A stretch of DNA of 64,000 nt. Source: Hamadaea sp013361475 (GTDB lineage: Bacteria > Actinomycetota > Actinomycetes > Mycobacteriales > Micromonosporaceae). The stretch is from assembly GCF_040654195.1 (NCBI RefSeq), contig NZ_JBFAHM010000012.1, positions 284,247 through 348,246 of the forward strand. The letters run 5' to 3'. Positions within the stretch are counted from its first letter, which is position 1; each line of letters starts with the position of its first letter. The notes under the pieces were generated by a model. That model was not told where the DNA came from. It saw only the letters and a program-made list of their open reading frames with translations, and ran no database searches. Below, in pieces: positions 35,401-42,790 of the stretch. The translations under genes were made by a program, and so were the position numbers.

Positions 35401-38400
35401 GTCGTCGACGATGGCCGTCGCCAAGGGCGATGTGACCTCCGTCGAGGAGATCAAGAAATGGACACCGTCCGGCCGGGAGTACATCCAGGTCACCAAAATC
35501 GAGCCGGACGCGTACGGCCGGGGTGTCAAGCAGTGGGACTCCGCCGGAAAGCTGACCCAGACGGTCTACACGCCGGCGACCGGCGGGCCGGTCACCGAGG
35601 TCAAGACGATCAACCCGCTCGGGCATGAGACCCGGACTCTGTTCGAGGTCGGCAACGGCGCGCCGCTGAAGCAGATCGACGCCAACGGACGTACGACGGA
35701 GCTGGAGTACGACGGACTCGGCCGCCTCGTGCGGTCCTGGCTCCCCGGCCGAACGAAGGGCGTGGACCAGCCGAACTCCTTCATCGACTACAAGATCCGG
35801 CAGGCCGACGGAACCAACGCTGTGACCACCCGGAGCATTCGCTCCGACGGCTCGTACAACGTGTCGATCGAGCTGTTCGACGGACTTATGCGGTCCGTGC
35901 AGACCCAGGTCGCGGCGCCGGGCGGCGGCCGGACGGTGTCCAGCACCTTCTACAACTCGCGTGGCCAGGTAGTCAAGCAGCACTCGGGCTTCTGGGATCC
36001 GGCCGCGCCGGCCGACACGTACCAGTCGTTCGACGACGCGACGATCCCCGCGATGGTCAAGACTGTCTATGACGGATCTGGTCGGGTCACCGACCAGATC
36101 TATCTGAAGAAGGGCGTCGAGCAGTGGCGAAGCAAAGCCGTCTTCGAGGGCGACCGGATCACGTCCATCCCGCCCTCGGGCGGCACACCGACCCAGGTCA
36201 CCTTCGACTCTCTGGGACGGGCGACGGAACTGAAGGAGTTCACCTCCGGCAGCGTCACCGGAGCCTTCACCCGTACGCAGTACAAGTTCAATCGTCGTAG
36301 CCAGCAGACCGAGATCTGGGACTCCGCGAACAACAAGTGGACATATAAGTACGACGTCCGCGGGCGCCTGATCGAGAGTACGGACCCGGACAAGGGCAAG
36401 AGCCGGGTCTCGTACAACGACGCCAATGACGTGGTCTACAGCGAGGGCAACATCGACCCGCAGACCGACGTCGGTCAGAAGACCTACTACGAGTACGACG
36501 ATCTGGGCCGGGTGATCCGGACCCGGAAGGACTCGGAGACCGGCACGATCCTGACCGAGGCCACCTTCGACACCCTGGTCAAGGGCGCGCCGACGTCGTC
36601 CACCCGGTACGTCGACGGCAATCCGTACACCGTCTCGGTCCAGGGATACGACACCGCGTACCGGCCGACCGGGACCACGGTCACGCTTCCTCCGTCGGAG
36701 GGTCTGCTGGCGGGGTCGTACACCTTCAGCACGACCTACAACCCGGACGGCTCCCCGGCGACTTCCACCTCACCGCAGATCGGCGACCTCCCGCAGGAGA
36801 CCTTCACCTACGGCTACACGGCCGAGGGCCTGCCCCTGTCGATGTCGTCGGAGCTCGGGACCTACGTCAACACGGCCTTCTACACCTCGTACGGCGAGGT
36901 GAGCAAGCTGGTGCTGGGCACGTATCCGAAGCGGGTCAATCTCAACTACACCTATGAGGAAGGCTCCCGGCGTACCGAGAGCATCTTCGTCACCCGGGAC
37001 GGTGGTCTGGGCAACTCGCACAAGGAGGCGTACACCTACAACGCGATCGGTGACCTGACGCAACTGGTGACCACCGGTGGCGGCACCACCGACACGCAGT
37101 GCTTCAACTATGACGAGAAGCGGCGCCTCAAGCAGGCGTACACACCGAGCAGCAACGACTGCGCCTCGCAGCCGACCAGTGGAACGCTGGGCGGGCCAGC
37201 ACCCTACTGGCACACCTGGAAGTACGACACCAGCGGCCAGAACAACGAGATCACCGTCGGAAACCGCACCGAACAGATCAAGCACGCCATCACCACGGGC
37301 GGCACCGACGTCAAGACCGAGTACGTCTACCCGTCGGCGGGCGGCGACAAGCCGCACTCCCTGAGCCAGATCAAGGTGACGGACGCGGCCGGCACCCGCG
37401 CGTACGACTACAAGTACGACAACGCCGGCAACACCACCCAGCGGCCGACCGCGTCCGGTGCATTGCAGCAGTTGACCTGGAACTCCGACGGCACTCTGGC
37501 GAAGGTCGTCGAGGGAACCAAGACCACCAGCTACATCTACGACCCGGCGGGCAACCGGCTGCTGCAGAAGGACGGCAGCACCGTCACCGCCTGGATCGGC
37601 GACACCGAGGTCAAGCTCAGTGGCACGGTCAAGACGGCCACGAGGTACTACGACTTCGCCGGCCAGACCGTCGCCGCGCGTACGGCCACCGGACTGAAGT
37701 GGCTCTGCTCCAACAGCCAGCAGACCGCTGTCGTCTCGATCGACGCCGCCAACACGGCGACGATCGACCGTCGGCGCTACACGCCGTTCGGCGAGCTTCG
37801 GACGACCCCGAACTGGACCGGCAGTCAAGGCTTCGTCGGCGGCACCAACGACGCCACCGGTCTCGTGCACCTCGGGGCCCGCGAATACGACTCGCTCACC
37901 GGACGGTTCATCTCCGTCGACCCGATCATCGATCAGGGCGACCCGCAACAGATGCACGGCTACGCGTACGCCAACAACAATCCGACCAGCTTCTCCGATC
38001 CGTCGGGCCTGATGCTGAAGGAGGACGGCGACGCCGGCGGGACCGGCGGAGACACCACGGACGAGACCGGCGAGGGTGAGATCACCCTGCCGCCGGACAT
38101 CCAGGCGATGCTGGACGAGGCGAAGCGCATCCAGAAGATGTCGATCCTGGACATCATCCTGGAGGCGGGCGGCGAGATCCTGAAGGAGCTGCTGGGGATC
38201 AACGACATCCTCGACTGCTTCCAGAAGGGCGACATCGTCGCCTGCATCTCGATCGTCGCGAACATCATCCCGTGGGGAAAGATCTTCAAACTCCCCAAGC
38301 TCGTCAAGGCGATCGAGCGAGCGTGGTCGGCGGTCAACGCCTTCTGGGAGAAACTCAAGTGGGCCAAGCGCATCTTCGCCCAGGTTGAGGAGTACTACCA

Positions 38401-39376
38401 GCTCGCCCGCAAGGCAGCCCGGGAAGCGGCCGAACGACTAGCCGCGGCACGAAGGGCCAAGGCCGAAGCCGAAGCGGCCGCGAAGGCGGCCAAGGCGAAG
38501 GCGGAAGCGGAAGCGCGAAGGGCGGCGAAGGAAGCCGCCGAGGCCAGGGCGAAGCGGGAAGCGAAGGAAGCTGCGAAGGAAGGCGCCGAAAGCTGCAAGC
38601 ACAGCTTCGCAGCCGGAACGCTCGTGCTGCTCGCGGACGGAACGGTCAAGCCGATCGAGCAGCTGACCACCGGCGACAAGGTGGTGGCAACCGACCCGGA
38701 GAGCGGCAAGACCACCGAAGAGACCGTCTCCACCCGGCACATCAACCAGGACAAGGACCTCACCGACGTCACCGTCGTCGATGAGGACGGCCAGACGTCG
38801 ACGATCTCGACGACCTGGCACCACCCGTTCTGGGACGATACGGCCAAGAAGTGGGTCGACGCCGCCGACCTGAAGGTCGGCCACAGCTTGCGAGTCGCAG
38901 ACCGGCCCGCCGGCGCTGCCATGCGAGTGGCGTCGGTCGTCAGCTTCGTCGGCGATCGCCAGATGTTCGACCTGACCGTGGACGTCGTCCACACCTATTA
39001 CGTGGTGGTCGACTCGGCCCCAGTCCTCGTCCACAACTGTGATAGCGCGAAGCTGGGTAGGAATCTCACTCGCAACGGTGAGGCCAAGCCAGCGAATATC
39101 GATGCCCAAGCGCATCATATCGTTCCATGCGGGTCAAAACTCGCCGCGCCGGCACAGCGTCTGCTCAAGAAGCATGGTATCGACATCAACTCGGCAGAGA
39201 ACGGCGTCTGGATGAGTCAAAAGGGACACAGTGCAACGTTCCGTCACACTTACTATGCTTGGCTGAACGCAGAAATTCGAGCAGCGGACCGCGCGGGTGG
39301 CAAGCAGGGAGTGCTGGATTTCCTAGCCGCGACGAAGCAAGAACTATCGCAAGTGGATGATTTTATCTGGGGTTGA
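32462..39376 (+). CDS. Rhs-family polymorphic toxin with HINT domain and AHH nuclease tip
   Basis: A 2304-aa secreted protein. The ATG at 32462 opens a signal peptide (basic KPRRRSPR, then VFLTAAALPVILAVSLMG, ending near ARA). The N-terminal part has the actinobacterial Rhs/SpvB-like region (YSSGTVDGRVSS, WLGEGFDYWPG); YD-type repeats run ~1080-1730; the Rhs core is at ~1773-1850 (YTPFGELRTT, REYDSLTGRFISVDP, YAYANNNPTSFSDPSGL). A charged Ala/Lys/Glu coiled-coil-like segment (~1975-2040) leads to a HINT self-splicing-type domain at ~2045-2193 (CKHSFAAGTLVLLADG to VLVHNC). The last ~110 residues are an AHH/HNH-type nuclease (IDAQAHHIVPCGSKLA, ending FIWG). GC content falls at the toxin tip. 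A candidate immunity gene follows after 24 bp. Confidence 0.92.
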   Translation: MTLQLWKPRRRSPRWVFLTAAALPVILAVSLMGWTPEARAAIATDSGAPPHEPAATRTTNHAPIPRGENRAEKASLKAGSRPAWPTPSAVEVDLSAAAAQRSTAAVKADGLPVRIGPARGTAGGGADRQATPTPAKVRLEMLGHDKAVAAGFDGVLFRMSRVDSAASVAAVSTEVDYSSFRDAYGGDWAGRLRLMVVPDCALTTPGRAECLGTVLPSTNDTAQHTVRSDITVSEAGVMVALASGESGEGGDYAASSLSPSATWKSGGSTGDFSWSYQMTMPPALGGPLPQVGFAYSSGTVDGRVSSANTQPSWLGEGFDYWPGYVERKYKDCQADGWSAYDNCWFSDNATISLNGRASELVKDDTTGVWRFKNDDGSKVERLTGADNGDLNVDGSTEGEFWKVTTTDGTQYFFGLHKLSALPASAGVTGMPGAPNSNSAWTAPVIGNNTGEPCFRTKPADSMCQQAWRWNLDYVVDTHGNTMAYFYGAESNKYRSMTMGVDKAYVRGGWLDRIEYGMRAGQTWTATAATAQVKFDAVERCVPGSPCAKPGDYPDVPWDQECVSACTKLAPTFWTSKRLGKVTTRVLRGSAYDDVDSWTLTHGFPSTGDNIGTPVLWLQKIVHTGHLGSTDAAMPAVVFDGAPTDNRITSSTNNPVRKWRMTHIDNETGGSTVITYAPTECSLSNLPASPQANTMRCMPVWWTPPGGTEGLYWFHKYVVAQVDEQDRNAIGLGLNTTTAYKYVGNAAWHYDEDNGLVAPEKKTWGQWRGYGLVETRTGNATDGKTLEVTRYYRGMDGDRDNPSNPASKRPASDTNITDGLGGVVADLPELAGQPREVISYSADGGTVLTRSISDGWVSTPTATETHTWATVKAAFTQVASTRVQSKTYNSTRVNKITKSFNSLGMVTKLSDLGDETVSGDEECTRITYAPGTTFAIRTEKYALDCSAVPDLNPDGTLTAEVASEQDIISDQRTLYDGATTWSSTMAVAKGDVTSVEEIKKWTPSGREYIQVTKIEPDAYGRGVKQWDSAGKLTQTVYTPATGGPVTEVKTINPLGHETRTLFEVGNGAPLKQIDANGRTTELEYDGLGRLVRSWLPGRTKGVDQPNSFIDYKIRQADGTNAVTTRSIRSDGSYNVSIELFDGLMRSVQTQVAAPGGGRTVSSTFYNSRGQVVKQHSGFWDPAAPADTYQSFDDATIPAMVKTVYDGSGRVTDQIYLKKGVEQWRSKAVFEGDRITSIPPSGGTPTQVTFDSLGRATELKEFTSGSVTGAFTRTQYKFNRRSQQTEIWDSANNKWTYKYDVRGRLIESTDPDKGKSRVSYNDANDVVYSEGNIDPQTDVGQKTYYEYDDLGRVIRTRKDSETGTILTEATFDTLVKGAPTSSTRYVDGNPYTVSVQGYDTAYRPTGTTVTLPPSEGLLAGSYTFSTTYNPDGSPATSTSPQIGDLPQETFTYGYTAEGLPLSMSSELGTYVNTAFYTSYGEVSKLVLGTYPKRVNLNYTYEEGSRRTESIFVTRDGGLGNSHKEAYTYNAIGDLTQLVTTGGGTTDTQCFNYDEKRRLKQAYTPSSNDCASQPTSGTLGGPAPYWHTWKYDTSGQNNEITVGNRTEQIKHAITTGGTDVKTEYVYPSAGGDKPHSLSQIKVTDAAGTRAYDYKYDNAGNTTQRPTASGALQQLTWNSDGTLAKVVEGTKTTSYIYDPAGNRLLQKDGSTVTAWIGDTEVKLSGTVKTATRYYDFAGQTVAARTATGLKWLCSNSQQTAVVSIDAANTATIDRRRYTPFGELRTTPNWTGSQGFVGGTNDATGLVHLGAREYDSLTGRFISVDPIIDQGDPQQMHGYAYANNNPTSFSDPSGLMLKEDGDAGGTGGDTTDETGEGEITLPPDIQAMLDEAKRIQKMSILDIILEAGGEILKELLGINDILDCFQKGDIVACISIVANIIPWGKIFKLPKLVKAIERAWSAVNAFWEKLKWAKRIFAQVEEYYQLARKAAREAAERLAAARRAKAEAEAAAKAAKAKAEAEARRAAKEAAEARAKREAKEAAKEGAESCKHSFAAGTLVLLADGTVKPIEQLTTGDKVVATDPESGKTTEETVSTRHINQDKDLTDVTVVDEDGQTSTISTTWHHPFWDDTAKKWVDAADLKVGHSLRVADRPAGAAMRVASVVSFVGDRQMFDLTVDVVHTYYVVVDSAPVLVHNCDSAKLGRNLTRNGEAKPANIDAQAHHIVPCGSKLAAPAQRLLKKHGIDINSAENGVWMSQKGHSATFRHTYYAWLNAEIRAADRAGGKQGVLDFLAATKQELSQVDDFIWG

Positions 39377-39400
39377 TTTCCTCCGAAAGTTGGCAGTGAA

Positions 39401-39940
39401 ATGGTCTTTCTGGTCGAGCTCGATGTTGATGAGTACGGGATGCTGTTCGGTGGAACTGATGCGCTACCGTTGGACAGTGTCGAGCACGATTGGAATATGC
39501 CATACCCCCAGGTTGGAGCGGAGTTGACGTTCGAGTGGGAGGAGGGCGACGCCGGTCGCGTGCCCAATGTGTTCTCGCATGGGGAACTACTGGACTGGGT
39601 TTGCGACGACCGGAGCCTCCTCCTGCTCGAGCAAATTGGCAAGGCGGATCTTCGGGATTATGCGACGGGGACGTTCCGGAGCAACCGGCTCACGGCAGTG
39701 CAAGTCACTACTGTCCTGGAGGATCTAGTTGATCGCGAAAAATCGATCATCGATAAGTTCCCGACGTACGAGATCATGCGCTTTCCCGCTTTCCGCAGGG
39801 CCGCGGCCGACCGGCTGAGAAATCGGATCTTCCGCATTCCAGAGATGTATCCTGACGTATTCCTTGGCGAAGACGTGCGGATAGCGATCGAAGCCGCCGG
39901 CATTACGGGGCTTCGTTTCGCGGCCGTGGACTGGGCATAG
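39401..39940 (+). CDS. Candidate immunity protein for the AHH toxin
   Basis: A 179-aa acidic, soluble protein with no signal peptide, 24 bp after the toxin gene, the standard place for an immunity gene. I do not recognise the N-terminal half (MVFLVELDVDEYGMLFGGTD). The end (FRIPEMYPDVFLGEDVRIAI then EAAGITGLRF) resembles the C-terminal pattern of Imm11/DUF1629-like immunity proteins, with low certainty. Base composition is clearly lower in GC than the surroundings, like the toxin tip, so both probably arrived together. A hairpin follows. Function is inferred from position. Confidence 0.7.
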   Translation: MVFLVELDVDEYGMLFGGTDALPLDSVEHDWNMPYPQVGAELTFEWEEGDAGRVPNVFSHGELLDWVCDDRSLLLLEQIGKADLRDYATGTFRSNRLTAVQVTTVLEDLVDREKSIIDKFPTYEIMRFPAFRRAAADRLRNRIFRIPEMYPDVFLGEDVRIAIEAAGITGLRFAAVDWA

Positions 39941-39960
39941 GACGCATCGACTGTCGGTGT

Positions 39961-40001
39961 ACGAGGCGTGGTCCGGACACTTGAATCGGTCCACGCCTCG
40001 T
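39961..40001 (+). terminator. Terminator after the toxin-immunity pair
   Basis: Perfect 11-bp arms ACGAGGCGTGG (39961-39971) and CCACGCCTCGT (39991-40001) around a 19-nt loop, 20 bp after the immunity gene stop. It marks the end of the Rhs module before the convergent TetR gene. Confidence 0.7.
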
Positions 40002-40081
40002 GACCGGCATGCCGTCACGTTCGGGCGTCGTTGCCGCATCTGAAACCGGAGGCTGGCGTCATCACATTTCGCCGGCCGATT

Positions 40082-40636
40082 TCAGGCGAAGGTGCGCAGG
40101 ACCATCTCCGTGAGCGCGTCCACATCCGACCCTTGCATCGGTTCGCCGGTCATGCCCATCCGATGCAGCAACGTCCCGGTGACGACGTCGATGAACAGCA
40201 GGACCCGGTCGTCGGGCTCGTCCAGGGCCCCCTGTAGCGCATGCCGATAGGGCTCCTGGAAGCGACCGGCCAGGATGGTCCGGAGTGCCGGATCGCTGAC
40301 GGCGTCGCTGAACACGCCGGCGAACGCCGCGCCGACGCCGGGCTCACCGATCTTCGCCGCGATCCAGCGGATCGCCGTGGCCATGATCTCCTCCCGGCGT
40401 ACGCCGGAGACGGGCACTGGACCGAGCGCGTCGAGGAGGCAGTCCACGACGAGGGCGCCCTTGGACGGCCAGCGACGGTAGAGCGTCGTCTTGGCGACCC
40501 CGGCCGCCTCCGCGATGCGGTCCATCGTCGCTCCCGCGTAGCCCAAGTCGTGCACAGCGCGCAGGGTGGCGGCGAAGACCGTCGCGTTCAAGTCCGTTCG
40601 CGGCCGCCCGGCCGAGGACGCGGTGGATGCGGGCAC
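40082..40636 (-). CDS. TetR-family transcriptional regulator
   Basis: A 184-aa protein with GTG start. The N-terminal HTH is clear (TMDRIAEAAGVAKTTLYRRW), followed by an all-helical ligand-binding domain (VFSDAVSDPALRTILAGRF). It is divergent from an esterase gene; a near-ideal operator lies between them at 40655-40683, 18 bp from this start codon, so it probably represses both itself and the esterase and is released by an ester-like or hydrophobic ligand. Confidence 0.92.
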   Translation of the reverse strand: MPASTASSAGRPRTDLNATVFAATLRAVHDLGYAGATMDRIAEAAGVAKTTLYRRWPSKGALVVDCLLDALGPVPVSGVRREEIMATAIRWIAAKIGEPGVGAAFAGVFSDAVSDPALRTILAGRFQEPYRHALQGALDEPDDRVLLFIDVVTGTLLHRMGMTGEPMQGSDVDALTEMVLRTFA

Positions 40637-40654
40637 GAGATCAGATTATCCTCA

Positions 40655-40683
40655 CGATTACGCTACCGTTAGTAGCGTAATCG
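40655..40683. promoter_or_regulatory. TetR operator
   Basis: Perfect 12-bp arms CGATTACGCTAC (40655-40666) and GTAGCGTAATCG (40672-40683) with a 5-bp spacer, in the 64-bp gap between the TetR and esterase genes. Confidence 0.85.
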
Positions 40684-40700
40684 ACTTCGGGAGGACCGTC

Positions 40701-41657
40701 ATGCCTGGTAGTGCGCCGCTTCGTGCCCGCCTCGTCCTGCGCGACACGCTGGACTGGGACGCCGTCACCGACGAGGAGGTCGTCGCGATCCGAGCGAAGG
40801 TGAATCGGATCCGCGCCTCCCGCGTGGCGCGGATCATCACGGGCTGGCCCGACCGGCGTACGCGCATCGAGGAGCACCAGATCGACCTGCCGGGACGGCG
40901 GCTCACCCTGCGAGTGCATCGGCCGAAGAACGCCGCGTCGGCGAAGCTGCCGTTGATCCTGTCGTTGCATGGCGGCGGATTCATCGTCGGCCTCCCGGCC
41001 CAGAACGACTGGCTCAACAGTCATCTGGCGGCTAGCCTGCCGGCGATCGTCGTGTCGGTGGCGTACCGCCTGGCTCCGGAACATCCGATGCCCACGCAGG
41101 TCGACGACGCGTACGAGACGCTCGCCCGGCTGGTCGGCGACCCGTTCGGCTGGGGAGTCGACCCGGCGGCCGTGGCCGTCTTCGGCGAAAGCGCCGGGGG
41201 CACGATCGCCACGCTCGTCGCCTTGCGTGCTCGGAAGGACGGGCCGCCGATCCACGCCCAGGTTTTGGCCTACCCCGGCACCGACTGGTCGGAGACGCGG
41301 GCCGACTATCCCTCCGTCGCGGCGAACGGTGGGAATCCGGGGCTGTCGCTGGGGGAGTGGCGTACCGCCCACCGGCTGGCTATTCCGTCCACCGTCGACC
41401 CCAGCGCCGTGTCTCCGGTGAAGGCCGACAACCTGGCGGACCTCCCGCCCGCTCTAATCGTGGTGGGGGAGCTGGACGCCGCGCTCGACCAGGGCCGGGC
41501 GTACGCGGAACGGCTGCGAGCGGATGGCTCGGCCGCGCGGCTGACCGTGTATCCGCGGGCCGTCCACGGGTTCATCAGTACGCCCGGACTGATTCCGGCT
41601 GCCCGCCCGGCTCGCCGGGAGATTCTCGAGTTCCTTCGTGACCACCTGCGCCGCTAG
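40701..41657 (+). CDS. Alpha/beta hydrolase, hormone-sensitive-lipase family esterase
   Basis: A 318-aa cytoplasmic enzyme; ATG preceded by GGGAGGA. HSL-family signatures: oxyanion HGGGFIVG, nucleophile GESAGG, Asp in VVGELDAALD and His in RAVHGFIS, with the YRLAPEHPMP strand between. It hydrolyses short-chain esters, perhaps a carbonate or amide; the natural substrate is unknown. Expression is likely controlled by the divergent TetR. Its last 4 bp overlap the convergent cupin gene. Confidence 0.92.
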   Translation: MPGSAPLRARLVLRDTLDWDAVTDEEVVAIRAKVNRIRASRVARIITGWPDRRTRIEEHQIDLPGRRLTLRVHRPKNAASAKLPLILSLHGGGFIVGLPAQNDWLNSHLAASLPAIVVSVAYRLAPEHPMPTQVDDAYETLARLVGDPFGWGVDPAAVAVFGESAGGTIATLVALRARKDGPPIHAQVLAYPGTDWSETRADYPSVAANGGNPGLSLGEWRTAHRLAIPSTVDPSAVSPVKADNLADLPPALIVVGELDAALDQGRAYAERLRADGSAARLTVYPRAVHGFISTPGLIPAARPARREILEFLRDHLRR

Positions 41658-41986
41658 CCGAGCTTGGCGACGGTCAGCAGAACGACCGCGTCCTCCAAAG
41701 CGCTCAGCGAATGGGGCTCGTCCGGCACGATCAGCAGATCCCCGGCGAGCCCCTCCCAGCTGGCGGTCGCTCCGGTCAGGCGTACGCGGCCGTCGATGAC
41801 GAAGACGGTCGCCTCACCAGGGTTCACGTGTTCGGCGAGTTCGGCTCCGGCCGCGATGGCGATGACCGTCTGCCGCAGGACGTGCTCGTGTCCGCCGTAG
41901 ACCGTGACGGCGGCCCGGCCCGATCCGGACCGCTGGGCCCGGTCCAGCTGCTCACGTCCGGACGCCACCAGCGAAAGCTTGTTCAT
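41654..41986 (-). CDS. Small cupin-domain protein
   Basis: A 110-aa single cupin: HVNPGEATVFVIDGRVRL and a second motif GDLLIVPDEPHSL. The metal-binding set is partial (one His in EHVNPGE, one in EPHSL), so metal binding is possible but not certain. Such proteins act as small binding or isomerase/dioxygenase domains. It lies downstream of, and on the same strand as, the TMEM175-like gene with a 25-bp gap. Confidence 0.8.
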   Translation of the reverse strand: MNKLSLVASGREQLDRAQRSGSGRAAVTVYGGHEHVLRQTVIAIAAGAELAEHVNPGEATVFVIDGRVRLTGATASWEGLAGDLLIVPDEPHSLSALEDAVVLLTVAKLG

Positions 41987-42011
41987 GGTTCCGACCCTAG
42001 ACTCGCCGACC

Positions 42012-42623
42012 TCAGCGGTCCTCGATTTGGTGCACGACCCGGTCGATGCGGCGATCGGGGACGATCCACATGATCGCGACGCCGACGAAGCAGGCCAGTG
42101 CGATGGCGACGCCGACGTCGCCGTGCGGGTCGATCACGAGCGCGCTGAAGATGCCGGTGAGGTAGAAGATCGGCGAGAGTTTGCCCTTGACGTCGCGGCC
42201 GACGGCCTTGCGCAGCGGCGACTGCGAGCCCTGGTGCCGGATGATCACCGACTGCAGCACGAAGTACGCGATCGCGGCGGCGAGCAGGTTCACGCCGTAG
42301 ATCACGACCGGGGTGTGCGCGAAGTTCGACTCGTCCATCCACGCCGTCGTGAACGGGAACAGGGACAGGCAGAACAGCAGCGCGAGGTTGGCCCACAGGA
42401 TCGCCCCGGTGACCCGCTGGACCAGGTGGAACATGTGATGATGGTTGTTCCAGTAGATCCCGACGTAGACGAAGCTGAGCAGGTAGGTCAGCAGGCCGAC
42501 GCCGGTGGTGTGGAGGAGGTCGGACAGTTCGTGCCCGGCCGGGGGCTTGAGCTCCAGCACCATGATCGTGATGATGATCGCCAGCACACCGTCGCTGAAC
42601 GCCTCGAGTCGACTGGTTCGCAT
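42012..42623 (-). CDS. TMEM175-family (DUF1211) potassium channel-like membrane protein
   Basis: A 203-aa integral membrane protein with about six hydrophobic segments. The family signature R-x3-FSD-x2-LAI-x3-T appears at the N-terminus as RLEAFSDGVLAIIITIMVLE. Bacterial members form tetrameric K+ channels. YWNNHHHMFHLV lies in the third helix region, as in relatives. It is divergent from the NDH-2 gene, so a shared membrane-energetics role is conceivable but only inferred. Confidence 0.9.
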   Translation of the reverse strand: MRTSRLEAFSDGVLAIIITIMVLELKPPAGHELSDLLHTTGVGLLTYLLSFVYVGIYWNNHHHMFHLVQRVTGAILWANLALLFCLSLFPFTTAWMDESNFAHTPVVIYGVNLLAAAIAYFVLQSVIIRHQGSQSPLRKAVGRDVKGKLSPIFYLTGIFSALVIDPHGDVGVAIALACFVGVAIMWIVPDRRIDRVVHQIEDR

Positions 42624-42690
42624 GGATCCGCCCTTCCGACGATGCCGGCGTGAGTGACGCGTCTTCTACAGCAACGACGCGGAGCGACGA

Positions 42691-42749
42691 CTGTCACAAA
42701 CCGGCGCCGTCACACCGGCGGCTGTCACAAAGCCGGGGGCTGTCCGGTC
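42691..42749 (+). promoter_or_regulatory. TGTCACA-type repeats / possible ECF promoter of the NDH-2 gene
   Basis: Three related boxes: CTGTCACAAACCGG (42691-42704), CGTCACACCGG (42709-42719) and CTGTCACAAAGCCGG (42722-42736). The last TGTCACA (42723-42729) is followed after 16 bp by GGTC (42746-42749), close to the TGTCACA-N16-CGTC pattern known for ECF41-type sigma factors. The gene start is 41 bp further on, with GGAGGA before the ATG. Confidence 0.4.
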
Positions 42750-42790
42750 TAGGGGGTGAGTGCGCGACACGGCATCACATGGAGGACCGA

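Noticed and set aside
32474..35983. 1169-codon open frame on the minus strand inside the Rhs gene
   Set aside because: Long antisense frames are normal in very GC-rich DNA. It lacks domains and a ribosome-binding site, and the plus frame has clear Rhs motifs.
39041..39940. Insertion sequence as cause of the low-GC segment
   Set aside because: No transposase or terminal inverted repeats with target duplication; tip exchange in a polymorphic toxin explains it better.
42691..42736. Short CRISPR-like or iteron array of TGTCACA boxes
   Set aside because: Only three short degenerate boxes with unequal spacing just upstream of ndh; a promoter or operator is the simpler reading.
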